DNA of 5,644 nt, from the NCBI GenBank assembly GCA_031273285.1, contig JAISSE010000013.1:1-5644 (forward strand), in the 5' to 3' direction. Every line of letters starts with the position of its first letter. The stretch's first letter is position 1. The position numbers and the translations under genes were made by a program. Shown here one piece after another: positions 1 to 5,644 of this stretch. The stretch is from Prevotellaceae bacterium. Its GTDB lineage: Bacteria; Bacteroidota; Bacteroidia; Bacteroidales; UBA932. The notes under the pieces are model-generated. The model saw only the letters and a list, made by a program, of their open reading frames with translations, ran no database searches and was not told the DNA's origin.

Positions 1-110
1 ATAGTCAAGTTTAAGTTAACTGCTTTTTGGGCATTTTGTTGCAGCAGATAATGCGTTTGATAAACATTGTCTATCAATTCTTCAAAATTGTTTTGTTTTA
101 CGATTTCCAT
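1..110 (-). CDS. DUF1016/YhcG-like PDDEXK nuclease-family protein, 5' end only (partial)
   Basis: The reverse strand reads from an ATG at 110-108 without a stop to the left edge, giving 36 codons plus two bases. The peptide starts MEIVKQNNFEELIDNVYQTH and continues with a helix containing LLQQNAQKAVNLNLT. I recognise this as the N-terminal helical domain of DUF1016 proteins, where this stretch normally leads into a conserved R-N-W-x-I-G motif. The C-terminal PDDEXK nuclease domain lies outside the window. Family members are often linked to restriction-modification or other defence loci, but nothing here shows that role. An exact Bacteroidota promoter lies just upstream on the same strand, which supports both the gene and its start. 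It is transcribed away from tetR. The family call rests on memory of a short N-terminal stretch, so it is moderate; the existence of a coding gene is more certain. Confidence 0.65.
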   Translation of the reverse strand, partial: MEIVKQNNFEELIDNVYQTHYLLQQNAQKAVNLNLT

Positions 111-130
111 GATGTGGATTGAATATTTAA

Positions 131-162
131 CAAAAGTAGTTATAAATCGTTAGAACTGCAAC
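131..162 (-). promoter_or_regulatory. Bacteroidota-type promoter of the DUF1016-like gene
   Basis: On the minus strand the -7 box TACTTTTG (138 down to 131) matches TAnnTTTG at every defined position. A -33 element GTTG (162-159) lies upstream, with 20 nt between its TTG and the -7 box, the usual spacing for this phylum's primary sigma factor. The predicted transcript would start near 125-127, leaving a leader of about 15 nt before the ATG at 110. No Shine-Dalgarno sequence is present, which is normal for Bacteroidota. Confidence 0.65.
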
Positions 163-200
163 AAGACGTGTGTAAATCCGTAAACCGCAAATTCAATACA

Positions 201-221
201 AAATAATTCCCAAAATTATTT
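201..221. repeat. AT-rich inverted repeat in the divergent control region
   Basis: AAATAATT (201-208) and AATTATTT (214-221) are perfect 8-bp inverted arms around a 5-nt spacer (CCCAA). The right arm overlaps the -33 TTTG of the tetR promoter (219-222). It differs from the TTAAAC-N4-GTTTAA palindrome and is seen only here. It could be a second regulator's site, or a chance product of AT-rich DNA. Confidence 0.35.
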
Positions 222-250
222 GGATATATTTAAACACTTGTTTAACTTTG
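219..250 (+). promoter_or_regulatory. Bacteroidota-type promoter of tetR
   Basis: A -33 TTTG (219-222), a 20-nt spacer, and a -7 box TAACTTTG (243-250) match the Bacteroidota consensus TTTG-N19-21-TAnnTTTG at all defined positions. The transcript would start around 256-258, about ten bases before the ATG at 268. A TTG codon at 220 is in frame with the tetR reading frame but lies within the -33 element, upstream of the transcript start, so it cannot be the start codon if this promoter is used. Confidence 0.7.
230..245. promoter_or_regulatory. Candidate TetR operator 1 (autoregulatory)
   Basis: TTAAAC-ACTT-GTTTAA is a perfect 6-bp inverted repeat with a 4-nt spacer. It sits between the -33 and -7 boxes of the tetR promoter and overlaps the first three bases of the -7 box. 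The same arms and spacer length recur at 903-918 before the next gene. Length, symmetry and position fit a TetR-family dimer site; bound protein would block RNA polymerase. Binding by this particular TetR protein is inferred. Confidence 0.65.
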
Positions 251-267
251 CCGAAAATTTCAACATT

Positions 268-885
268 ATGGCAAAGCAATTACATACCTTGGATGTGAAA
301 GAGCGGATACTCAGCGTCGCCCGCGAACTGTTCATCAAAGACGGCTACAACAGCGTAAGCGTCCGCGATATTGCGGCGGCCTCGGATACGAACATCGCTC
401 ACATCAATTATTATTTCCAGTCGAAACATCATCTCTTCGAAATCATTTTTGAAGATGCATTCGACATCCTTGTGAAACGGGTTTTTGCGATTTTGCGTTC
501 GGATATGCCGATATTTGAACTGATTGAGGCTTGGATAAATGCCTACTACGAACTGCTGGCCGAGTATCCCCAGATACCGATTTTTATCCTCAACGAAATA
601 AATCGCAATTCCGAACAATTAGTCGAAAAAATAAAGAACCGGATACCTAAAGAGATATTTTACCACCTCTCCAGCCGTTTGGAAGAGGAATACAGGAAAG
701 GAACAATCAAAGAAACATCTGCCGTTGATTTAGGCTTGAATATCATCTCTTTATCTGTTTTCCCGTTCACATTCGGGAAGTTTGTGATGAAAATATCCGA
801 TATTTCGGTTGCCGAATATCATGCTTTCCTGAAACAACACAAACACTATGTGATTCGATTTGTGCTGGATGCATTAAAACCCTAA
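268..885 (+). CDS. TetR/AcrR-family transcriptional regulator
   Basis: This gene encodes a 205-aa one-component regulator, the usual TetR length. Residues about 11-58 form the N-terminal DNA-binding domain: a first helix (VKERILSVARELFIKDGY), then the helix-turn-helix with SVSVRDIAAASDTNIAHINY and the hallmark Y-Y-F-Q-S-K-x-x-L-F segment at residues 48-57. The helical C-terminal half (about 65-205) would bind the ligand and form the dimer; it has no recognisable signature, so the inducer is unknown. The ATG at 268 is chosen because a consensus promoter ends at 250, so an upstream in-frame TTG at 220 would not be transcribed. A palindrome overlapping its promoter, repeated before the downstream gene, indicates autorepression and control of the 1414-aa fusion. 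No hairpin terminator is visible in the 54-bp gap, so read-through into the fusion gene is likely. Family call firm; target assignment inferred. Confidence 0.93.
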   Translation: MAKQLHTLDVKERILSVARELFIKDGYNSVSVRDIAAASDTNIAHINYYFQSKHHLFEIIFEDAFDILVKRVFAILRSDMPIFELIEAWINAYYELLAEYPQIPIFILNEINRNSEQLVEKIKNRIPKEIFYHLSSRLEEEYRKGTIKETSAVDLGLNIISLSVFPFTFGKFVMKISDISVAEYHAFLKQHKHYVIRFVLDALKP

Positions 886-890
886 ATTTT

Positions 891-928
891 TTTGCCCTTG
901 AATTAAACAATCGTTTAAATTAAATATA
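891..928 (+). promoter_or_regulatory. Possible promoter of the activase/dehydratase fusion gene
   Basis: Two overlapping arrangements fit the spacing rule but have degenerate -7 boxes. One is TTTG (891-894), 21 nt, TAAATTAA (916-923). The other is TTG (898-900), 20 nt, TAAATATA (921-928). Each -7 box matches only four of the six defined positions of TAnnTTTG. The weak box may mean low basal output, or that most expression comes by read-through from the tetR promoter. The candidate operator lies inside either version. Confidence 0.4.
903..918. promoter_or_regulatory. Candidate TetR operator 2
   Basis: TTAAAC-AATC-GTTTAA has exactly the arms and spacer length of the palindrome at 230-245; only the four central bases differ. 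It lies in the 54-bp gap between tetR and the fusion gene, within the candidate promoter and ending about 21 bp before the ATG at 940. Conservation of all 12 arm positions with a variable centre is what a dimeric repressor's recognition site looks like. Confidence 0.65.
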
Positions 929-939
929 CCCATAACAGT

Positions 940-3900
940 ATGAAGACAAAAAACAGTTTCAGGATGGGAATCGACATCGGTTCCACTACGCTGAAAGTCG
1001 TTATCCTGAACCCTCTAAACGAGATTATCTACAAAATTTACAGACGGCACAAAGCCGATGTCAGCCGAATATTGACCGAAGAACTGAATACGATTGCGCG
1101 ACAATTCCCCGATACGGAATTTGCGGTAGCCATGACAGGGTCGGCCGGAATGGGAATGGCGGCGCTTATCGGCATCCCGTTTGTTCAGGAAGTGGTCGCC
1201 TCCATCGAAGTTATCAAACAGGAACATCCCAACGCCCGCGCCCTGATTGATTTGGGAGGTGAAGACGCCAAAATGGTATTTTTCGACCGCGACAAACAGC
1301 CCGACATCCGCATGAACGGCAATTGCGCGGGAGGAACGGGCGCATTCATCGACCAAATGGCCGATTTAATGCACCTCACAGTGGAAGAATTGGGATACCG
1401 GGCCTTGCAGCACGGGAAAATATATCCCGTGGCATCCCGTTGCGGCGTATTTGCCAAAACGGACGTGCAAAACCTGATTGCACGGAATGTCCCCCTTCCC
1501 GATATTGCGATGTCCATTCTTCATACGGTCGCTTTGCAAAGCATTACTACCTTGGCCAGAGGTCGCGATATTCGTTCGGGAATTGTGTGCATCGGCGGCC
1601 CGTTGACTTTTCTGCCTGCTTTGCGCAATGCTTTCGCCGAAATATTGCCCCTTGAAAATGCGGATTTGATTCTTCCCGCAAACAGCGAATATTTTCCTGC
1701 TTGGGGAACGGCTTTACATGCTTCTTCCTTTCACGATTTGCCGAAGCTTATCGAGCAATTGAAAACGGCTGTCAACGAGCGGAAAGATACTTTGCCCGCT
1801 TTGTTTGCGGATGAAAAAGCATACGCGGAATGGCGGGAAAACCGAAAAATAATCCGTTTGCAGAAACAGCCTCTTGGAACACAAAAGGAAATAAACGCCT
1901 TCTTAGGCATTGACTCAGGCTCTACGACAACGAAAATCCTTGTCATGGACGAAGAATCGCGCCTGATTTATACTTTCTATGAAAAGAACGAAGGAAATCC
2001 CCTGAAAAAAGCGCTGGAAGGATTGACCCGTTTCTATGAAGAGGCCGAAGAGAAAGGCGTCAAAGTGAATATTCTTTCTTCTGCAGCAACGGGTTACGGC
2101 GAAGACTTGATGAAATCGGCGCTGAACCTCGACTATGGAATCGTGGAAACGATGGCTCATCTTTCGGGAGCGCAATACGTTGACCCTGAAGTCTCTTTCG
2201 TCTTGGATATCGGCGGACAGGATATGAAATCCATTTTTACCGACAAAGGCGTTATATCCAATATCGAACTGAACGAAGCCTGTTCGTCGGGTTGCGGTTC
2301 CTTTTTACAGAATTTTGCCGCCACCATGAATCTGTCGCTTTCGGAATTTACCCGTTTGGCTTGCTTGGCAAAATATCCGAGTGATTTGGGCACCCGTTGC
2401 ACCGTGTTCATGAATTCCAAGGTGAAACAATCCTTGCGTGAGAACGCCGCATTGGGAGATATTGCCGCAGGATTGGCTTATTCCGTCGTGAAAAACTGCC
2501 TTTTCAAAGTGCTGAAAATATCGAATCTGAATCAATTGGGAGAACACATTGTTGTGCAGGGAGGCGCTTTCCGCAACAACGCCCTCTATCGCGCGCTGGA
2601 ATTGTTGTCGGGAAAATCGGTAACTTCAACCGACCATCCCGAATTAATGGGCGCACTGGGAGCGGCATTGTACGCCAAACAAATGCAGGCGATTCATCAC
2701 CAAACCCGATTTACGGGAAAAGAATCCTTACCCGATATAAACGCCATCAATACCAAGGAATTGCATTGCAAAGGATGCACAAACAAATGTTCCGTATTGC
2801 GGTTTCAATTTGCAAACGGCAATACATGCCATGCAGGAAACAAATGCGAAAAGGTCTTTTACAACCCAAACAGCGCGCCGAAAAAAGGATACAATGCCTT
2901 TGAAATGAAAAACGAGTTACTGTTTTCCTCACCCCCTTCCCCTATCCATTTGGAGAGGGGAAGGGGTGAGGGGGTGAGGATTGGTATTCCCCGCGTATTG
3001 AACCTGTTCGAGAATTATCCGTTCTGGCGCACCCTTTTTACCGGGTGCGGATTTGAAGTCGTTCTTTCTCCCGAATCCACCTTTTCCCTTTACAGGAAAG
3101 GAGTTGGAAGCGTAATGTCCGACAACATCTGTTTTCCTGCCAAACTGGTTCACGGGCATATCCTCTCTTTGGTGGAAATGGGCGTAAACCGCCTTTTTTA
3201 TCCGATGATTATCAAGGAAGAAAAAGAATGGGCGCATTCATCCAATTCATTCAACTGTCCGATTGTAAGCGGTTATCCCGACGTTGTTCGGAGTTCGATG
3301 GAGCCGGAAGAAACCTACGGAATACCGTTTGATAAACCCGTCATCAGTTTCCACAACAATCAGACGCTTAAAAAAGCTTGTTTGGCTTACTTTTCGTCAC
3401 TTGGCGTCTCCAAAACGGTTTTTCAAGATGCCTTTGAAAAAGCCATCGAGGAACGGGAAAGCGTGAAACAAGAATTGCGGGAAACGCAAAAAGCGTTGCT
3501 CGACAAGTATATCGAAAGCAATGAACTTGTGTTTATCGTTGCGGGACGACCCTATCATGCCGACCCGCTGATTCACCAAAAGACGGGACAAATACTGTCC
3601 GATTTGGGCGTTCACGTATTGACGGACGATGTTTTCCGTTCGGAAGAAGACCTCGGATTCTCTCGATTGAATATGGTTTCCCAATGGTCGTATCCCAATC
3701 GGGTGGTGCAGGCCGCCATGCAGGTCGCCCAATTGCCGGCCAATGTGCAACTGATTCAATTAAACTCGTTTGGTTGCGGTCCCGATTCGTTCTTCATGAA
3801 TGAAATCGGAGACATTTTGAAACAGGGCGGGAAAAACCATACCCTCTTGAGAATTGATGAGATAGCCGCTACGGGTTCCATCCGATTGAGATTGCGTTCC

Positions 3901-5184
3901 CTCATCGAATCGTTGACTGCCCAAGGGGTGCGGACAACGCGGAATCGTTCCGTTTACCGGGCTTACGAACGAACTTACGGCAAGAACGACCGAAGGAAAA
4001 CGATTCTTGCCCCTTGGTTTGCCGACTTCCTGTCGCCCTTCATTCCCGCAATCGGCGAATTGGCCGGATATAAGATTGTGAACCTGCCGAAAACGACCAA
4101 AGCTTCTGCGGAAACAGGCTTGAAATACGGTCACAACGAAGTTTGCTATCCCTTGACATTGGTGTTGGGCGATATTATTACCGCCCTGCAATCGGGAATA
4201 TATGATTTGAACGATGTCGCGGTCGCCATTACCCAGACGGGCGGTCAGTGCCGGGCGACCAATTATCTGTCGCAACTGAAAGCGGGAATGAAAAACGCAG
4301 GATTTTCCCACATCCCCGTTGTCGCCATTGCCACGGGCCAAGTGTATCAAAATGAGCAGAAAGCGTTCAGGTTTCCCCTTTTGAAAGTCGGCGGGATATT
4401 GATATATTCACTTCTGTATGCCGACGCCCTGCAACAAATGTATAACTCGACCATCGTAAGGGAAAAACGGAAAGGAGAAACGCAGGAAACGTTTGATTTT
4501 TATATTCATTGCGGCGTTGAGGCGGCAAAGAACAACAATTATCGTACTTTGCTCAAGCTTTTGCAACAAGCGGTCGCCGATTTCAACAACATCGGCATAC
4601 ATGACAAAGAGTTAACCAAAATAGGACTGATTGGGGAAATTTATGTGAAATACAATAATTACGGTCAGGCGTATATTTCCGATTGGTTGCGTTCGAAAGA
4701 AATGGAAGTTGTGACGCCTCCCGTTCTTGATTTTCTGATGCAGTATTTTGTCAATTCGCAAATCAATGTCGATAACGGATTGCAAAGAAACAGCGTAATA
4801 CAACAGGCTCTGAATCCTGTATTTTGGAGATATATGAATACCCGGATAAATCGAATTGCGCGGATAATGCGGAATTATCGGTTTTATTATCCGGCGGAAT
4901 CTATTTTCACGAAAGCGCGATATGCTTCCGGGATATTGGATTTGTCCAATCAATTCGGCGAAGGCTGGTCGATTGCCGCCGAAGTAGCCTGTTATGCCGA
5001 AAGCGGGATTAATCGGGTCGTTTGCATCCAACCTTTCGGATGCATCGCCAATCATGTCGTGGCAAAAGGGATTGAGAAACGCTTGAAAAAGTTCTACCCC
5101 AATATGAACCTTCTGTATCTGGATGTGGACGGCGGTATGGCGGAAGTGAATTTGCAGAACCGGTTGCATTTTTTGATGGGATAA
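940..5184 (+). CDS. Giant acyl-CoA dehydratase activase / HgdB-like fusion protein (two BadF/HgdC ATPase domains + DUF2229 + HgdB-like)
   Basis: This is a 1414-aa cytoplasmic protein with no signal peptide or membrane segment. Two activase domains of the BadF/BadG/BcrA/BcrD (HgdC) ATPase family come first. Domain 1 (about 9-260) has GIDIGSTTLK (10-19), DLGGEDAK (104-111), an adenosine motif near 218-221, and C129 and C168. Domain 2 (about 321-580) has GIDSGSTTTK (323-332), DIGGQDMK (423-430), QGGAFRNN (540-547), and C448 and C487. In HgdC the equivalent cysteines hold a [4Fe-4S] cluster shared across a dimer. A cysteine-rich connector (C610, C613, C617, C630, C636) precedes a DUF2229-type domain (from 681; NICFPAK with C731; C773). 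HgdB-like segments follow: GRPYH (869-873), SFGCGPDS with C946, C1069, GGQCRAT with C1104, and QPFGC with C1368. Family knowledge suggests ATP-driven low-potential electron transfer to a dehydratase-like or double-cubane-type site; the substrate is unknown. Length is about normal for the family, so it is complete. Residues 663-680 come from an inserted palindromic element. The ATG at 964 is an alternative start. Confidence 0.9.
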   Translation: MKTKNSFRMGIDIGSTTLKVVILNPLNEIIYKIYRRHKADVSRILTEELNTIARQFPDTEFAVAMTGSAGMGMAALIGIPFVQEVVASIEVIKQEHPNARALIDLGGEDAKMVFFDRDKQPDIRMNGNCAGGTGAFIDQMADLMHLTVEELGYRALQHGKIYPVASRCGVFAKTDVQNLIARNVPLPDIAMSILHTVALQSITTLARGRDIRSGIVCIGGPLTFLPALRNAFAEILPLENADLILPANSEYFPAWGTALHASSFHDLPKLIEQLKTAVNERKDTLPALFADEKAYAEWRENRKIIRLQKQPLGTQKEINAFLGIDSGSTTTKILVMDEESRLIYTFYEKNEGNPLKKALEGLTRFYEEAEEKGVKVNILSSAATGYGEDLMKSALNLDYGIVETMAHLSGAQYVDPEVSFVLDIGGQDMKSIFTDKGVISNIELNEACSSGCGSFLQNFAATMNLSLSEFTRLACLAKYPSDLGTRCTVFMNSKVKQSLRENAALGDIAAGLAYSVVKNCLFKVLKISNLNQLGEHIVVQGGAFRNNALYRALELLSGKSVTSTDHPELMGALGAALYAKQMQAIHHQTRFTGKESLPDINAINTKELHCKGCTNKCSVLRFQFANGNTCHAGNKCEKVFYNPNSAPKKGYNAFEMKNELLFSSPPSPIHLERGRGEGVRIGIPRVLNLFENYPFWRTLFTGCGFEVVLSPESTFSLYRKGVGSVMSDNICFPAKLVHGHILSLVEMGVNRLFYPMIIKEEKEWAHSSNSFNCPIVSGYPDVVRSSMEPEETYGIPFDKPVISFHNNQTLKKACLAYFSSLGVSKTVFQDAFEKAIEERESVKQELRETQKALLDKYIESNELVFIVAGRPYHADPLIHQKTGQILSDLGVHVLTDDVFRSEEDLGFSRLNMVSQWSYPNRVVQAAMQVAQLPANVQLIQLNSFGCGPDSFFMNEIGDILKQGGKNHTLLRIDEIAATGSIRLRLRSLIESLTAQGVRTTRNRSVYRAYERTYGKNDRRKTILAPWFADFLSPFIPAIGELAGYKIVNLPKTTKASAETGLKYGHNEVCYPLTLVLGDIITALQSGIYDLNDVAVAITQTGGQCRATNYLSQLKAGMKNAGFSHIPVVAIATGQVYQNEQKAFRFPLLKVGGILIYSLLYADALQQMYNSTIVREKRKGETQETFDFYIHCGVEAAKNNNYRTLLKLLQQAVADFNNIGIHDKELTKIGLIGEIYVKYNNYGQAYISDWLRSKEMEVVTPPVLDFLMQYFVNSQINVDNGLQRNSVIQQALNPVFWRYMNTRINRIARIMRNYRFYYPAESIFTKARYASGILDLSNQFGEGWSIAAEVACYAESGINRVVCIQPFGCIANHVVAKGIEKRLKKFYPNMNLLYLDVDGGMAEVNLQNRLHFLMG
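2926..2980. repeat. GC-rich palindromic repeat element inserted in frame within the fusion gene
   Basis: This 55-bp segment folds on itself. An outer 11-bp perfect stem pairs 2926-2936 with 2970-2980. An inner stem pairs 2937-2948 with 2951-2962 with one mismatch (2944/2955) around a TT loop. Seven bases (2963-2969) bulge out. It encodes residues 663-680, SSPPSPIHLERGRGEGVR, which is low-complexity and unlike the surrounding domains; the conserved DUF2229 start IGIPRVLN follows immediately. The reverse strand reads the related HPLTPSPLQMDRGRG. I recognise the CCTCACCCC...CCATTTGGAGAGGGG...GTGAGG pattern as a dispersed palindromic repeat type seen in Bacteroidota and other bacterial genomes, comparable in behaviour to coding-region palindromic elements such as RPE of Rickettsia. 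Only one copy is present here, so mobility is inferred. Confidence 0.75.
2963..2978 (+). repeat. 8-bp tandem duplication within the palindromic element
   Basis: GGGGTGAG occurs twice back to back (2963-2970 and 2971-2978). The duplication accounts for nearly all of the unpaired bulge in the right arm. Because 8 is not a multiple of 3, losing or gaining one copy would shift the reading frame of the fusion gene at the junction between its two halves. Confidence 0.8.
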
Positions 5185-5199
5185 CATAGACATGACACT

Positions 5200-5218
5200 C
5201 CGGTGACCGGGATTTTTT
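5200..5218 (+). terminator. Weak Rho-independent terminator after the fusion gene
   Basis: CCGG (5200-5203), a TGA loop and CCGG (5207-5210) form a short GC-rich hairpin that a T-G wobble can extend by one pair. A run of six T residues follows at 5213-5218. It begins 15 bp after the stop codon at 5182-5184. The stem is short, so termination may be partial. Confidence 0.5.
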
Positions 5219-5245
5219 CATTATGAATTTTATTCATTACCTTTG
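5214..5245 (+). promoter_or_regulatory. Bacteroidota-type promoter of the porin gene
   Basis: The -7 box TACCTTTG (5238-5245) matches TAnnTTTG fully. The -33 region falls in the T-rich tail of the preceding terminator (around 5215-5219, TTTT or TTTC rather than TTTG), so it is only a partial match. The transcript would start near 5251-5253, about 16 nt before the ATG at 5268. The porin therefore probably has its own transcript and is not part of the tetR unit; no copy of the TTAAAC-N4-GTTTAA palindrome is present here. Confidence 0.55.
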
Positions 5246-5267
5246 CATTCATATATGATAAATTGTT

Positions 5268-5644
5268 ATGGATTATTTTCTCAAAAAACATGAAGCAATC
5301 CGGATAGCATTGGCTGTATGTATGTTTATGGCGGCTATCACATCCTTTGCTCAAGAACCTTCAGTCATTCAAAAAACTAAAAACGCTTTTACCGGCGACG
5401 CCATTCAACTTTTCGGCTATGGTCAGATTATCGCCAACAGCAGTGAATATCCCGACCGGGGACAAGTGCGTATGACGAGCAATAACTCGTTCGATCTGGC
5501 GCGTGCTATCCTGTTTGCAACGGGGAAGTTAGGCCTTGAAAAGCAATTCGGCTACATGTTGATGTACGATTTCGGCCCGAATCCGGGACTTCATGAATTG
5601 TATGGCGAATGGCTTCCTGCGGATGCTTTCAACATCCGGTTCGG
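5268..5644 (+). CDS. Outer-membrane porin, probably phosphate-selective porin O/P (OprP-like) family, 5' end only (partial)
   Basis: An open frame from ATG 5268 runs 125 codons plus two bases off the right edge without a stop. Residues 1-28 form a Sec signal peptide: K6, K7 and R12 in the n-region, a hydrophobic core (IALAVCMFMAAIT), and a probable signal peptidase I site after SFA, before QEP. The mature protein has beta-barrel character, with alternating aromatic strands such as IQLFGYGQIIANS and FGYMLMYDF, then LHELYGEWLPADAFNIRFG. That ending resembles the strand that leads into the G-Q-F-K-x-P-F motif of Bacteroidota phosphate-selective porin O/P-like proteins, which would lie just past the edge. 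It should sit in the outer membrane as a diffusion channel; the solute is unknown. An 83-bp gap with a terminator and its own promoter separates it from the fusion gene, so a functional link is not implied. Confidence 0.7.
   Translation, partial: MDYFLKKHEAIRIALAVCMFMAAITSFAQEPSVIQKTKNAFTGDAIQLFGYGQIIANSSEYPDRGQVRMTSNNSFDLARAILFATGKLGLEKQFGYMLMYDFGPNPGLHELYGEWLPADAFNIRF

Noticed and set aside
886..902. A terminator between tetR and the fusion gene (T7 run near 887-893)
   Set aside because: No hairpin precedes the T run; the region before it is the end of the tetR coding sequence without a GC-rich stem.
2926..2980. The large hairpin as a transcription terminator
   Set aside because: The stem is strong but no T run follows on either side, and the frame continues unbroken into conserved domains, so it should not end the transcript.
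2926..2980. The palindrome as a CRISPR repeat, attachment site or IS end
   Set aside because: There is one copy with no spacers, no transposase or integrase, and no target-site duplication that I could recognise.
2929..3237. Minus-strand frame ending in HPLTPSPLQMDRGRG
   Set aside because: The recognisable part is only the palindromic element read backwards; the rest is antisense to the DUF2229 region. It is not a gene, though it helps identify the element.
3760..4350. 196-codon open frame on the minus strand
   Set aside because: It lies wholly inside the fusion gene, opposite conserved motifs (for example GGQCRAT), has no recognisable domain and no promoter-like context. It is a shadow of the plus-strand gene.
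4612..5193. 193-codon open frame on the minus strand
   Set aside because: It is antisense to the conserved C-terminal part of the fusion protein, including QPFGC, and shows no family resemblance.
1..5644. tRNA, rRNA, riboswitch or CRISPR elements
   Set aside because: Nearly all of the window is coding. The intergenic stretches are each under about 160 bp and fully accounted for by promoters, palindromes and a terminator; I saw no cloverleaf, array or riboswitch core.

Overview
The window looks like chromosomal DNA from a Bacteroidota bacterium, probably Bacteroidales. Three intergenic stretches carry the phylum's -7 promoter box TAnnTTTG, two of them with a -33 TTTG/TTG at the expected 20-nt spacing. 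The genes lack Shine-Dalgarno sequences, and the protein families (a DUF1016-like nuclease, a Bacteroidota-type outer-membrane porin, a giant activase/dehydratase fusion) fit an anaerobic member of this phylum. The species cannot be named from the sequence.

Layout, left to right. At 1-110 (minus) is the start of a gene running off the left edge, best matched to the DUF1016/YhcG-like PDDEXK nuclease family. A divergent control region (111-267) holds one promoter for each direction. At 268-885 (plus) is a 205-aa TetR/AcrR-type repressor. After a 54-bp gap comes the main gene of the window, 940-5184 (plus), encoding a 1414-aa fusion. It has two BadF/BadG/HgdC-type ATPase (activase) domains in tandem, a cysteine-rich connector, a DUF2229-type domain and C-terminal HgdB-like (2-hydroxyacyl-CoA dehydratase / double-cubane-protein-like) parts. 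A weak terminator follows, then a promoter and the 5' part of an outer-membrane beta-barrel porin (5268 to the right edge).

How the genes work together. The same 16-bp palindrome, TTAAAC-N4-GTTTAA, occurs in the tetR promoter (230-245) and in the promoter region of the 1414-aa gene (903-918), each time between or overlapping the -33 and -7 elements. The simplest reading is that the TetR protein represses itself and the fusion gene, giving a two-gene regulator/redox-enzyme module. The inducer and the substrate cannot be read from the sequence.

The main oddity inside the large gene is a GC-rich palindromic element (2926-2980). It is inserted in frame exactly between the activase half and the DUF2229/HgdB-like half, adds about 18 low-complexity residues, and contains an 8-bp tandem duplication on which the reading frame depends.
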